Assembly (NCBI GenBank): GCA_021229015.1
Contig: CM037777.1
Coordinates: 62,232,369 to 62,296,368, forward strand
DNA: 64,000 nucleotides
Direction: 5' to 3'
Origin: Solen grandis
Taxonomy: Eukaryota > Mollusca > Bivalvia > Adapedonta > Solenidae
A model generated the notes under the pieces. The model ran no database searches. It saw nothing but the letters and a program-made list of their open reading frames with translations, and was not told the origin of the DNA. Below, one piece after another: positions 21,621-32,433 of this stretch; position 1 is the stretch's first letter; each line of letters begins with the position of its first letter. The position numbers and the translations under genes are program-made.

Positions 21621-22195
21621 AGAGTTACAATAAGTGGAAAGCTGACGTCACAAGGACCGGATTACCTCTGTCCCTGTTTGTATCTCCGCATGGGGACCAA
21701 ACTCCATCAGTATATACATCCCCTTACAGTTGTCGGTAACCACTGCCACCACAAGTAGATTTTGCTGATATAGGCCGGATTTACTTTTTTCACTTTTGAT
21801 TTTAGTTTTGAATTTTATCATATCAGTTCCATTATATTTTTACGAAAATCATATTATAAAAAAAATCAAATCAAATAACATTAATTTATAAAATTATGAG
21901 TGTATTTTTACTTCTACACCGTTAACTAGACAACATTGCTGATAGCTTGTGAAAGTGAACGGCAACTGATTTTCGATTGTGCGAGAGAATTTAATCCAAC
22001 GATTGTGTGAAAAACAAAGCAGATAGAGTGTTTTCAACACATTTTTAAATAATGATAGGTAACAAATAACAAGTGATAGAAATGTTACAGTAGTTTGCAA
22101 GAGTTTATATGATATTATCACGAAAATGTGAAATAGCATCATCATCAGACATAGGAATGTTTCAGATGTTATAAAATGTGAGCTTTTATGACTGT

Positions 22196-22213
22196 TCTCT
22201 CTCTGTCTCTCTG

Positions 22214-22266
<53 letters not shown>
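22196..22266. repeat. (CT)n(GT)n compound microsatellite
   Basis: CTCTCTGTCTCT-type run passing into an uninterrupted GT run of more than 25 bp. Confidence 0.95.
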
Positions 22267-22267
<1 letters not shown>

Positions 22268-22741
22268 GTTTTAGAATTCTAGAAAAGATATTTTGCGTTG
22301 ATGGGATTAACAGGATTAAATGGAGAAAAAGGGCCCTCTCCACCGCAATCAGCAGAGTTGAAGTGCCTTTCAATGACTGTAACTGACTGTAAGTTAGTGT
22401 AGATGTTTATAACGTTCGGTCCGAAACAGAACTCATTGTGCATCTAATAGAAGTATTTTAATTATAAAATTATAAATATATACTTATCAAAGAAATTTTA
22501 ATTTAATCCGAGTACTCCTAATAGTTCGTGAGCACGAAGCATATTTTTCAGCTAGTTGTTACCTCAACAAACAATTGTGTGTAACCTTTTTTCCTAAGTA
22601 TAGACATTTTTCTTCCAAATTGAATGAAAAAAGTTTTCATTTGGTCTTATCTTGCGTCATCAACTGTAAATAGGTCAAATGTAAGATTAGACTGCTACTC
22701 CGAAAAAAAAAATCATGCGCATTTAGAAATGAAACAAATTC

Positions 22742-22905
22742 TATAGACCATTTCAAGGGATTCGGCAATACCCGGTATAATTCGCTGATTTAAACTGACC
22801 AATCAGTGTATGTTTATTTCCTATTAAGCAATGTGTAGAATTTTACACCGGCATGTAGATTAAGTTTTCGGGAAATGCTCGTTAGATTTACATAGTTTTA
22901 TGTCT
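22742..22905 (+). mobile_element. MITE family TAGACCATTTCA (copy 3)
   Basis: TATAGACCATTTCAAGGGAT, ACCCGGTATAATTCGCTGAT, TTTAAACTGACCAATCAGTG and AATTTTACACCGGCATGTAG match the other copies. The right terminal repeat is degraded (TTTATGTCTCATTTTA), so the right end is approximate. Confidence 0.75.
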
Positions 22906-23931
22906 CATTTTATTTGGTTTATTCGAAAATCAGGCCAGTCGTAGCATTTTTTACTTTTTGAATAATGCACGGTTATATATAGCTGTCATAACAATATTAA
23001 GCAAGACATATTAAGTAAGACATCCGTTGAAGAATTTGTCAAATACATGTTCAATTTTTAAAGTCTGTCACCCCATCGTGATATTATGTTGTTAACATTT
23101 ATCATCATTTTTCAGAAATCAAAATGGCACCATGCAGTTTTGTAAAACAATACTCGAAAAGTCCCTTTTTATATGCTCATTTTTTATATTTTTTTTTGTT
23201 CTTTATAATATGTTGTTTTGAGGTCTACTGCATCGAAAACGCAACTTAAAGACTTGTACTGAAATTATTAAGCAATGGTCACCAGTCATGATTTTGTTCA
23301 CATTTAATTAAAAAAAAATGTTTGGAAAGTGTATTTCTAATTTGATAAAAAATTGTGTCTGAGTAGCATCTTAAAAGCCAGGAATGTCAATTTGATACCA
23401 TTCATTGTACTTGATTAATGCTACCTCTAGCTAAGTTTTATATTCTGTGTAATACAATGGTGCTAAAGGTTGAAATCTTTTTCTTTCTTTTTTTCGACGT
23501 AGCTTGACCTACTTAATGATGATGAAGTCAGACATTTACAGACAGTGCCGAAAGAAAATTTGAACGATTTTTATTGGTAGATATTTCTATACTTAAGGGA
23601 AAAAGGTTATTGTTTGTTAAGATGACAACTAGCTGATATACGCTATATATAAGTATGCTTCGTACTCTCGAAATATCCTGTTCTTCTCTTGCACATTGAG
23701 AGTTGCTTCCGTCCTGATATTACAATACCTGCACTGTAGTATATCTTATAGTCTGTTTCGTCGTCTCCGTATGTTTATAAAATGGTTATAGTCGACCTCA
23801 CCTTTGTGGGACGCTTTACAAACTGAGTTCTTAATATACTTCCAAGAATGAAACGCTTCAAAAATAATAATTCGTACATCATATAACCATTATGCATCCT
23901 CCATTACTTTTATTACCATCAACGTAGAATA

Positions 23932-24190
23932 GGGGGCCTCCGTGGCCGAGAGGGAAAGTCGCTGACTTTAACACTCACTCAGCCCCTCACCGCGAGGGTT
24001 CGAATCCCGGCAGGGTCATTCGGATTTTCATATGAGGAAGCCTTCAAGCTGGCTTACGGTAGGTCGGTGGTTCTACCCGTATGCCTCCGTGCATTCGGGG
24101 TCTTCCTCCACCTGTAATTAGCTGGACGTCGCTATATGACTGAAATGTTGTCGAAGCGACGGTAAACTCAAATGGTCATAGTCAAGTCAA
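23932..24190 (+). mobile_element. tRNA-derived SINE, family A (most complete copy)
   Basis: Head GGGGCCTCCGTGGCCGAGAG (A box GTGGCCGAGAGG) and GAGGGTTCGAATCCCGGCAG (B box GGTTCGAATCC) resemble a leucine or serine tRNA with a long variable arm. The tRNA-unrelated body holds CATATGAGGAAGCCTTCAAG, CTGGCTTACGGTAGGTCGGT, GCATTCGGGGTCTTCCTCCA and GCTGGACGTCGCTATATGAC, then GTAAACTCAAATGGTCATAG and a TCAAGTCAA tail. Its 3' part is the source of the minisatellite at 38441. Confidence 0.9.
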
Positions 24191-24978
24191 CGTAGAATAT
24201 ATATGCATGGAGGGAATCATAGCATATATATGGTAACATTTAAAAAAAACCAGAAGGAAGGACACTCTTTTGAGACCAAATGTGGGAAATCGAATATTAC
24301 ACAAATAAAACAAATTAAACGATGAAAATGGACCAAATTGTTTTCAAGGTGCAAGAAATAAAAAAAAAAGATATTTAAACGCCGTAGTGACGGTATTTCT
24401 CTTATAAGTTTAATGTTCCAATAGAGCTTGACAAATTCCGGGACTTCATTCACAGTGAATGAAAGATAAGTTTTCATTGGTCAAACAAAATGTAAATAAA
24501 ACACTGACGTTTCCCGAGAAAAGTTTATTATGGATGCCGAGAATAGTATCAAATACACAATGACACCGATATGAATCAGTTTCAATTAATAATAATGTAT
24601 CTGTCCGGGTTTTGGAAATTTTTTTTTAGCTGCTGCTGCATAAACACAATTCAATTTAAATATATATTTACAAAATAAAAAATTTACCTTCTGTTTACTG
24701 CAAATGAAACCGGAAATATCCTTGTCAGGTAGTTGTCAAGCACGATAGACATATGTATCATTTAAAATAGTGTAATCAACACTGAAACCGACTATTTAAG
24801 TGATTTATTAGTTTCAAACGTAATTGAACTACTTGATTTGACGATATCTTCACAAAAATAAGCCGAAAACAATGCACCCTTTCCTTTTTATAATGTTTAC
24901 ATTTATTCGATATGATTGCCCCATGCAACTTCGAGCCCCTGTGTAATGACCTTATTTGGACCACTTTTTAATCTCCAG

Positions 24979-25085
24979 GTCAACAAACACTTTTGCATTT
25001 CTTGGCGCTGACTGGACCTCTTACTTGTGTATCGAGTATACAGCAGTTGTCGGCACAGACTCATATCGCTACTACAGGCTACACG
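24979..25085 (+). CDS. Cysteine-rich ectodomain gene, module 1 exon 2
   Basis: A 107-nt exon after AATCTCCAG, entering with one base that completes K and leaving in phase 1 before GTAATT. It encodes STNTFAFLGADWTSYLCIEY then TAVVGTDSYRYYRLH. One conserved cysteine (YLC) and the tyrosine-rich D-S-Y-x-Y-Y end align with the 104-nt exon at 46057, one codon longer. It continues the beta-rich extracellular domain started in exon 1. It directly follows the 'GCAACTTCGAGCCCCTG' sequence also present near 44320. Confidence 0.75.
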
Positions 25086-25958
25086 GTAATTTTTATTGTA
25101 ACAAAGTTTGATCATACTGCCCCAAGCTGGAATCGAACTTTGGACCCACGGTAAGCAAGTTTGGCACTCTACTGCGTCACCACAAAAGCTATCTTCATGG
25201 CAAGGGGAGCACGTGCCATTTATACCTAAACTACATAATAAATAGTCTTTTTGTGATTGAAGAACTTTATTATACCTGTTTTGGGGGTTCTGTGCGGGAG
25301 AAAAGCCGAACACCATTCAGTATCTCGTAGAAAAGACGCCATGAACGTGCATAGTATGAGGCGATTTTCACGCTTTAAACATTTCCCCTGTATTTAATTA
25401 TAAGACATTATTAAATAAACATGGTCATGATTTCCCTTGTTGGAGTAATAAGCAGAAGAAGCATTAATCATGCTGTCTGATGTGAACATTGGGGTTATAT
25501 AATCACTGGACAGTATTAGTGGACTGCAAATTATATACGAATTTCTTCCTGATCTGATACTGTGGAAAAAAGGCTATAATTGAAACGCATCGCAAATGAT
25601 TCGGCATATTGATACATTCTTTTTATACTTCCAAATAGAATAGACAAACACAACATTATGTTTTTTTGTGTTTTTTTTATTCACATTTAATGAGCAATTA
25701 TGATATGTCTGTTCCAAATCTGAAATTCATAAAGCCTTTCGACTGTTTGTATAATCACTATGTGCGAGGCCCTCCTTCTGTCTCAGAACTTCTTTTTGAA
25801 TCAAACCGCTGAATAGATATACACGGAAAATTATGTCGCAACGCTTTTAAACTATATTGTCTACGCACCGCAATTTGCAAGAATATACATGTAAGAATAT
25901 TAATAACTCTATAAACAAAGTCTGCGTAATTCTTAACAACCGTTCCGTGATTGTGCAG
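25086..25958 (+). other. Intron between module 1 exons 2 and 3
   Basis: A tRNA-like inverted stretch (about 25118-25200, AAGCTGGAATCGAACTTTGG on the + strand) may be a decayed SINE. The rest is AT-rich and featureless. Acceptor TTGTGCAG. Confidence 0.55.
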
Positions 25959-26087
25959 GTCAGGAGCCAAATGCCGGAGAAGAGCGGGTATACATCAACC
26001 CTAGTACAACTATTACCGACAAGGCAACGATCTGTAATACTACTAGCAGGGCTACTGGTGCCGAGTTTTCTTTTCTCGTCAAACAAG
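25959..26087 (+). CDS. Cysteine-rich ectodomain gene, module 1 exon 3 (DUF7045-like)
   Basis: A 129-nt exon from TTGTGCAG to GTGAGT, phase 1 at both ends, encoding (G)QEPNAGEERVYINPSTTIT then DKATICNTTSRATGAEFSFL and VKQ. The pattern P-N-A-x-E-R-V-x-I, one cysteine in x-IC, and A-E-F-x-x-LVK are shared with the 126-nt exon at 48033. It is a candidate for the DUF7045-like portion of the ectodomain, an assignment from memory of the family. Exon phase 1-1 makes it a symmetric, skippable cassette. Confidence 0.75.
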
Positions 26088-26137
26088 GTGAGTGGAACCA
26101 AAAGACGAAAAAAAGAGGTTATGAGAAGAAGACGAAA

Positions 26138-26178
<41 letters not shown>

Positions 26179-26324
26179 GTTGTTGCGGGTGTTGTTGCCT
26201 TTGATGATGATGATGATTATTATGATGATATTGCTGCTGCTGCTGCTGCTGTTGTTGCTACTACTGATGATAAGTAGCAATGATGAAACTTTTTCAGTCA
26301 TTAATCTTAGTTCTTCTTTAAAAG
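26088..26324 (+). repeat. Short intron with (GAT)n/(GCT)n microsatellites
   Basis: A 237-bp intron containing an uninterrupted GAT run (26138-26176) and GATGAT/GCTGCT runs (26200-26260). Open frames of poly-Met or poly-Ile across it are translations of the microsatellite. The acceptor is unusual: TTCTTCTTTAAAAG rather than the nearby TTTTTCAG (26295) or GGTTCAG (26330); it is chosen because only it keeps the phase and the GSE start shared with module 2. Confidence 0.8.
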
Positions 26325-26507
26325 GTTCAGAAGACGCTGCCAAAATCACGTGCCCGACACCTCTGTTGGGTCGGTTTGAATTTAACTACACGGATTCCGG
26401 GGGAACCACATCCTGCAACACTGTCCCAGAACATATGAACGTCTGTACAGACAAGACAACGGTAGCATTCGATGTTCCATGCACTGGACAGTCTATTGTC
26501 TACGCAG
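26325..26507 (+). CDS. Cysteine-rich ectodomain gene, module 1 exon 4 (DUF7042-like)
   Basis: A 183-nt exon, phase 1 at both ends, identical in length to the exon at 49083. It encodes (G)SEDAAKITCPTPLLGRFEF, NYTDSGGTTSCNTVPEHMNV and CTDKTTVAFDVPCTGQSIVY, then A. Four cysteines sit in a TCP, T-S-C, VCTD and PC context. The CP-x-x-L-x-G...VCTD-x-T-x-x-F pattern is what I associate with the DUF7042-type domain. The donor is GTAAAG. N-glycosylation sequon NYT suggests an extracellular location. Confidence 0.8.
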
Positions 26508-27028
26508 GTAAAGCTCTTGAATTGATCGTACAAGCTCGGGTCTTTCCGGTTAAGTTCGGCATCATTCACATTATATTTATTTAAATATAAAAAAGTGACC
26601 TGGCGTCTCGTAGTGTGTCTATTATGCATGAGTGTGTCAGATAGTTTATTTATATATTATTAGTAGAAATGTCAGACACAATGGTTGCTTGAGACTTTGC
26701 AAATAATACGGTGATTGCTTTGAATTTCTTGTTTTGTTTCAGGGTGGATCAGAAAGCTTTGATTCAAACTTTATAATCACGAATGACATCCAGATCTCTC
26801 AATCGATTTAAGATATTTTCAAAAACTAAAATAATGGTATAGTTTTAGTCAGTAGTCGGGATGAATCAACAGAATAGAACAGAACTTTATTTCTTCCAAG
26901 TACAAGAATCATTACACCTAATGACTTCGTTTCACTTCACCAACAACTTCATTATTTAAAGGTTATTTATTTCAATCCATTAATCAATCAATAAATCAGT
27001 CATGGATTTCTTTTGTTTCTTTTTTCAG
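26508..27028 (+). other. Intron between module 1 exons 4 and 5
   Basis: About 520 bp of AT-rich sequence from GTAAAG to TTTTTTCAG with no recognisable feature. Confidence 0.6.
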
Positions 27029-27141
27029 ATGCCTCTGTCTATTGTATGGACAGTATCACAATTGGTTCGGACACATTCGTGCAATTTTACAACCCTCAAG
27101 CGTCCCCCGACGATTCGACCACTTATAAATTTTCCTGCATG
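27029..27141 (+). CDS. Cysteine-rich ectodomain gene, module 1 exon 5 (DUF7043-like)
   Basis: A 113-nt exon entering in phase 1 and ending in phase 0 at TGC ATG|GTACTG. It encodes (D)ASVYCMDSITIGSDTFVQF then YNPQASPDDSTTYKFSCM. The pattern V-x-CM, YN-x-x-ASP, and TYKF-x-C is shared with the exon at 50404, which lacks four of these residues in the loop. The two cysteines probably pair, an inference from spacing. The position after exon 4 is as in the DUF7042-DUF7043 order of related proteins. Confidence 0.75.
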
Positions 27142-28047
27142 GTACTGTATTAAAGAACAGAAAAATTCCGTTCATCAAACATTAAGTTCCAAAAGAAAGT
27201 GTGCATTGTTTATGTTAAATTCATGTATTCAGTGTAAAGCAAACATATCAGTTTCATTTTAGGGTTAGATCGGTAACAAGTATATAATAGGTTTCACGAA
27301 AAAAGTCGATGAAAATCTCAGAAAACAAAGTGCACACTTTCTTTTGGAGTATGTATTGATACATGAGTATAAATTAATTGATACTAACACAGGATGAAAC
27401 TTAAAAAAAAATGCACAGACGAGATCTAATTTTACAAAACTATCGATACATACTTTAATGTTTGTTAGTATCTAAATTAGGTGATACAATACAATGTTGT
27501 ATTTAACCTCAGTTTATAAAAGATTAGAAAACGGTTTGGTAGTATATAAACCACGTAATGAAATGTACAAAAGGTGTCAACAGTTTTATACTGTATATTA
27601 TGTTTCTTTTTCTCTTTGTGGCCAAGTGTTTAAATCTCCTGTCCCAGATGCGGCAGTCGTGGGTTCGAACCTCGGCCGCGACATATCAATGTTTTAAGTA
27701 TTGAAATCGTGAAGCAACTATTGAGTATTGGCACATATGGCCTAGGGGTAGTTCCAAGACTTCTCAGTCCGGAGTCAGGACAATGTTATCATATGTCTAA
27801 TGAGTGAATGCCTTAACTACTATTGATGTGACGTTTAAACTTATGTGAGTGAGATCTTTGAGAAAAAGTTGCTTTGGTCTAGCAGAAGCTCACATTACTG
27901 CGAATCCGAAGGTTTTTGGGGGCGAAAACAACTTTCATGGCCTTTCCAGGCTCAACGTACTGGTCTAACCATTGCACTGTCAAGAATTATTAATATTAGC
28001 TATTAGAACTTGTTTCCCAATCGATAGATATGTACGTCTTGTTACAG
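27142..28047 (+). other. Intron between module 1 exons 5 and 6
   Basis: From GTACTG to CTTGTTACAG. It contains the tRNA-headed SINE at 27617-27790 and otherwise nothing recognisable. Confidence 0.6.
27617..27790 (+). mobile_element. tRNA-derived SINE, family B-like (diverged)
   Basis: TGTGGCCAAGTGTTTAAATC (A-box type) and GTCGTGGGTTCGAACCTCGG (B-box type) form a tRNA-like head. The body ATGGCCTAGGGGTAGTTCCA and AGTCCGGAGTCAGGACAATG resembles the GGTAGTTCCAGGACTGGT and CCGGTGTCAGGATAATG body of family B. Ends are approximate. Confidence 0.6.
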
Positions 28048-28177
28048 GCTATATCGTCCGACAGTCTGTCAGCCACGATTGTGTACCGGAACTGTACGAA
28101 CCATCAAACCTCCACTTACGTGCCTCGGAGTCACGACGGTACCGTCATAGGGGCTAGTATAAGCTTCACCAATTATG
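28048..28177 (+). CDS. Cysteine-rich ectodomain gene, module 1 exon 6
   Basis: A 130-nt exon entering in phase 0 after TTGTTACAG and leaving in phase 1 before GTAAGT, the same length as the exon at 50824. It encodes AISSDSLSATIVYRNCTNHQ, TSTYVPRSHDGTVIGASISF and TNY. The pattern [AV]-[IA]-SSD-x-L-[ST]-A, VY-x-NCT, and SHDGT-x-IG is shared. NCT is a potential N-glycosylation site that uses the conserved cysteine position. Confidence 0.8.
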
Positions 28178-28890
28178 GTAAGTACATTCTCAGTGTCTCC
28201 GTGGTCGAGTGGTTTGTGTCTCATTTACTTTTCAACTATAAGTAGGGGATTTTGTTGTTGTTGTTGTTTGATTGAATTGTTTTAGGGGGGGGGGTCGAAG
28301 AATGTTTTAACCTTTTCACTCAATAAAACCTACCTGTACTAGAAATATAAAACCTAGCTCAAAATTCCACGAACATTACTTAGCACTAAGTTATACCTTC
28401 AATCTCTTAAATTAGGTAAGAGCACTTTCCATCATTCATATTTTACAAACTATTTACATAAATAACTAATTTGATATAGATAGTCAATATACTGAATAAA
28501 AATGGTTGTATTTTGGTGTTTTATTTGGAAGCAAGAACGATAAGATATGGTCGTTATTACTGAAATATTACTTAGCGCTGAGTTAGGCCTGAGGAAATAA
28601 GCATGATAATCATGCAATCAGCTGTAATGTTTGGAGGAATTTGTTGATCAGTATTAAAGAAAATAGTATTGTTTTATTGTTATTTTATTGTTATATTTTT
28701 GGAACAAATTCTTTAAATGTTTTCTTGACATATGTGTACCGATATTTTTATGCTTGTTTGAGTATCATTTTAGTTTAAAAGAAATAAATTATTATAATAC
28801 AGTATAGTTATACAAAATATATTTTACTTTAGTTTGTTAACATTTCGATTGAACAACAGGGGTGCATTAACGTTTTGTTTTGTTTTTCAG
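28178..28890 (+). other. Intron before the module 1 microexon
   Basis: GTAAGT to TTGTTTTTCAG. It contains a run of ten G (about 28286-28295) and AT-rich sequence; no other feature seen. Confidence 0.6.
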
Positions 28891-28899
28891 TGTTCTGCA
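28891..28899 (+). CDS. Module 1 exon 7, a 9-nt microexon
   Basis: Nine bases (TGTTCTGCA) between TTTTGTTTTTCAG and a consensus GTAAGT donor. With the flanking split codons it encodes V-F-C plus the first base of the next codon, so it is phase 1 at both ends. It supplies the twelfth cysteine of the module. The call rests on the exact match in length, phase and encoded x-x-C with 51612-51620 and on strong splice signals on both sides; on its own such a short exon could not be recognised. Confidence 0.65.
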
Positions 28900-29235
28900 G
28901 TAAGTAACTAAAGATTCAGTACGTAAGTAAAATACTTGTAATTGCCCATGATGTTATGATACAAGTACAAACCTTACCTTTCGTTACTTCTTTTCTGCCT
29001 CCATGAGGGAGCTAGTACGAAAGTATTTACTATACATGTGTATATTTACAAAACAAGATTTTACAGTCGTGCAACGTGAAATATTAGATATTTGAATCAA
29101 AGAAGGAAAATGATAATTATGAAAATAGAGCTGAGGGTTGGGCTATTCAATATTTTGTATATGTTCTGTATGATATTGAAAAGCACACACGAGAGAGAAA
29201 GAGGGAGAGAGCCACTGTTAATTTGTGGCGTATTA

Positions 29236-29477
29236 TTAACCCTTTCCCTCATAGAGGACACCATGAAAAGACATATTCGAACAGCATAAAACCAGATCAG
29301 CCTGCGAGTAACTCGCAGGCTGATCAGGTTTTATGCTGTTCGCTGCTCCTCAGTGGTCTGGAAATGAGGATTTTGTAATTAAATTTGGTAAGGTTTAACT
29401 GTGGTTTTCTGCAGATCAGGCTTTATGTGATACGTATTGAGGGCGTCAAAATGAGTCTATATGAGGGAAAGGGTTAA
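29236..29477 (+). mobile_element. piggyBac-like TTAA MITE with long central palindrome (copy 1)
   Basis: TTAA, then CCCTTTCCCTCATA at the left and TATGAGGGAAAGGG before TTAA at the right give perfect 14-bp inverted ends inside a TTAA duplication, the hallmark of piggyBac transposition. The centre (about 29278-29342) is a near-perfect palindrome with 32-bp arms. Unlike the copies at 34091, 47250 and 62699, substitutions are few, so all are relatively young. No open frame of its own; about 242 bp. Confidence 0.85.
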
Positions 29478-30004
29478 CATATTGATGAATTGGAGTCCGG
29501 GCTCGAACTCTGTCTACAATACTTACTGCTAAGTAATACTTAAGTTCTTAATTAGGTTGAAACGCATTTCACCACTCTTGTTGTAAGAAATACTCAAGTA
29601 CTTAATTTATTACCTCACTACCGAACAATAACACTATTTGTTTAAGAATGAAATATTTTGGTATTTTGTTAGAGAAACAGTATTGATGAAATTCATCCCT
29701 AAGTATTTAAGCATAACTAAGCGCCTAGCACGGATGCTAAAGTTCGAGCTTAGAATTTCAAGACCATTCTAACGTCGTGGTTTGTGTTCGTCCATACAGA
29801 CTTCATACATTTTTCCGTGCATTGATTCCATAAACATGTCACCTTCATTTATTATTGAAATACATGTGTTAATGACTTTAGTTACACGTTAATAGATTTA
29901 ACGGGGGATTACTCGGATCTCTTAATTAGGCCATAATCGAACTTGACCGGAATTCCTTTCCAATAGTTGAATTGGGGCTTTCAGTGCTTTTTTCTGTTTA
30001 ATAG

Positions 30005-30225
30005 GTATTGATGTATTATATATCTATTTGTATGGCCTTTGGGTATTGGTCTTTATCCATGCATATGAATGTTTAGCTAAAGAAGAGATGTATTCACGTA
30101 TACATGAGTCTAGTTCAATATCGAACAAACATCGATATCAACAGCCGCTGATCGGTTTTCTTTTGGAAGCTTTTCAGCGGGGAGAAAAACGTCTTTTGTA
30201 CGGGCAGTTATTGCGTGCGTTGTAA
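30005..30225 (+). CDS. Possible alternative terminal exon of module 1 (weak)
   Basis: After TTTTTTCTGTTTAATAG an open frame runs 73 codons to TAA in the phase required after the 9-nt microexon (A|GT). It begins SIDVLYIYLYGLWVLVFIHA, a hydrophobic stretch of about 18 residues, then a charged tail with KEEMYSRIHESSS. This would give module 1 its own transmembrane anchor. There is no sequence similarity to the module 2 transmembrane exon, so it may be chance. Treat as a hypothesis. Confidence 0.2.
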
Positions 30226-30924
30226 CGAAAAGCGGTGAAAGGAAACTGCAGCTTTCCAACTAAAATTGCCATATGGTGGTTAAAAGCAAACACACCAGAA
30301 GTTCAAATGTGCAAAATACATAAACTATTCTGTACTGCTACTATTCCCACGTCGGGTTTAAATTCATTTGTATTTCGAACTAAGATGTGTTTATTGTGAA
30401 ATAATCATTATTCAGATTTGAATATTTGAACAAACTAGTTTCTATACTTTTCCGTATTTGTTCAGTAAACGGACTATTTTCGTCCGATTACAATCTTGCT
30501 TTCACGTACTTACATGCTATGTTCAAAACCTATGGCAAGGCTCAGTCAACTGCATTGTTCACATTGTTTCCATCAGAATATGGGCTTTGAAGTTTTGATT
30601 ATGATTTTTCTATGTTTTCCTTATACCTGCCTACTTGTTTGTAATATGCATGACCTCAAACAAACAAACAAACTGAGGATCACATTCGGTCACAAAAGAG
30701 AGAGAAATAGACAAAGAGTCAGTAAGAAAAAAAAATAAAAGAAAAAGAAACACAGAGACAAGGGAAGAAACTGACAGAGAGAGAAAGAGTGAGAGACAAA
30801 CAGACAGACAGACGAAGACATCAAGTAAGAAAGAGAGGCATACAAGTATATTCAACTAAACAGATAAATGATTAGACGAACATATACATAGACAGTGAGA
30901 TATCCAGAAATAAACAGAGGATAT

Positions 30925-31070
30925 TTGTTTGTTTTGAGTGAATATGGAATATATCTCATAAAGAGGTGATGAAATTTCAATATTTGCACGAGCGAGTAGC
31001 GGGAGTGAAAATGTGAAAATTGTATCACCTCGAGATGAAATATATTCCATATTTACTCAAAATAAACTTA
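30925..31070 (+). repeat. Palindromic element ATATGGAATATATCTCA (copy 1)
   Basis: TTTTGAGTGAATATGGAATA and, inverted at the right, ATATTCCATATTTACTCAAA form the ends. The interior has its own inverted ATATCTCA / CGAGATGAAATAT. A second copy follows within 100 bp and a third is at 48942-49030. Probably a MITE; the ends are approximate. Confidence 0.75.
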
Positions 31071-31154
31071 TTTCCTTTTTATTAGTTAGCATAAAATATG
31101 ACTTAATTACTATATCGGAGGTCCAACCTGCGGATAGAAAATTTTTTATTTTTT

Positions 31155-31255
31155 TTCAGTGGATATGAAATATATCTCACTAAGAAGTGAGAAATTTTAG
31201 ATATTTTCAAAAGCGCTAAGTGAGATATATTCCATATTTACTCAAAACAAACAAA
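31155..31255 (+). repeat. Palindromic element ATATGGAATATATCTCA (copy 2)
   Basis: GGATATGAAATATATCTCAC at the left and GTGAGATATATTCCATATTT then ACTCAAAACAAA at the right are inverted. Shorter than copy 1. Confidence 0.75.
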
Positions 31256-31385
31256 TTTTCTTTTTATTTTAGGTCGTTTTCTATAATTTTTGCATTAAAC
31301 CAGTCACGTCGAATTATGTGACTTAACCGTGACATTATGGGAATCTTTATCCATTTTATGTTTTACTTTGCTATATATTTCAATA

Positions 31386-31392
31386 AATCTAT

Positions 31393-31423
<31 letters not shown>

Positions 31424-31428
31424 TTTGT
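31386..31428. repeat. (TTTA)n microsatellite
   Basis: About ten uninterrupted TTTA units. Confidence 0.95.
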
Positions 31429-32400
31429 TCGAAAAAAGGGGCCAGACACCACCATGATGTATTTCTCAAAAAATTTGGGGTTGTGTTCATTAAAAGATCA
31501 CACCTATATTTCCTATATTTCTCCTGACATGACCCTGTACCAATGCTCATCAGACTAGAAAACCGGAAATTGCTTGGCTTGTAAGTTCACTTCAAATCTT
31601 AAAGCAAATGCTATTCCATTGCAGCTTTATTTGAAAGGATATACAGCTCATGGTTGATGGGCCCAGCGAAAGTGATTGATTGATATTTGTCTTTAACCCG
31701 GGGACACGGGTATCTGAAGTCGTCTTAGAAATGATGGAAGTGGCATAAAAGTTTGTGACGTCTTAGCCTTAGCAAGAATTCCTCAATATTCGAACATTTT
31801 TATTTGCGGGTGAAGGATAAACGAAAGCTTGACCCATGGTCGTGTTTCTATACCGTACAGGTACGAGTTATGTTAAAGAAGAGTTTACAGGTTTATGATA
31901 TAATTATGAATTTATATAGATTTGGCACTAATTTACTAAATAATATGAATGACTCTTAATAGGAGTTATGATCCAGTGGTATTGTCCATTGTCTACGAAC
32001 CCGCAGGTTGGACATCCGATACCTACTCGAGGCAATGTAATGGTTCACCTTGAACCGTCTGGAGGATTTGTATAAATTAACAACCTAGTCTCCCATTCAG
32101 TATAAAATAAATTAGTTAAAATTTAAATGAGAAAGTTTCATAATTTCTGGATTATTTATCAGATGGGTGGGTCGGTAGATAGATGTTCATATTTATATCA
32201 AGTGCAGCTTTTAAAAATAGTCGTGATAGGGAAAGAAGGGCGTAGAAAGTATTTATAAACTCACATTTGTAATATCTACATATCTCGTAAATTAAGTTAA
32301 TCCTAAATAAATATTTAAGCAGTTCCTTCGCTAATCCTTCAGCGTATTCATTAATGCACACGCGCACACACAATACACACGACCAACACTTGCATCTGCG

Positions 32401-32401
<1 letters not shown>

Positions 32402-32432
<31 letters not shown>
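32402..32432. repeat. (CA)n microsatellite
   Basis: About fifteen CA units, preceded by a broken CA-rich tract from 32356. Confidence 0.95.

Positions 32433-32433
<1 letters not shown>

Larger units (their letters stand above)
19376..24978 (+). other. Intron between module 1 exons 1 and 2
   Basis: Starts GTAAGT and ends TTAATCTCCAG. It holds a decayed hAT transposon, two SINE copies of family A, two MITE copies of the TAGACCATTTCA family and a CT/GT microsatellite. No further exon is recognisable. Confidence 0.65.

Noticed and set aside
26119..26349. Poly-Met/poly-Leu and poly-Ile open frames on both strands
   Set aside because: They are GAT/GCT microsatellites within a short intron; the plus-strand one runs into the real exon 4 out of context.
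30631..30855. Minus-strand Ser/Leu-rich hydrophobic open frame
   Set aside because: It comes from a purine-rich AGA/GACA low-complexity tract.
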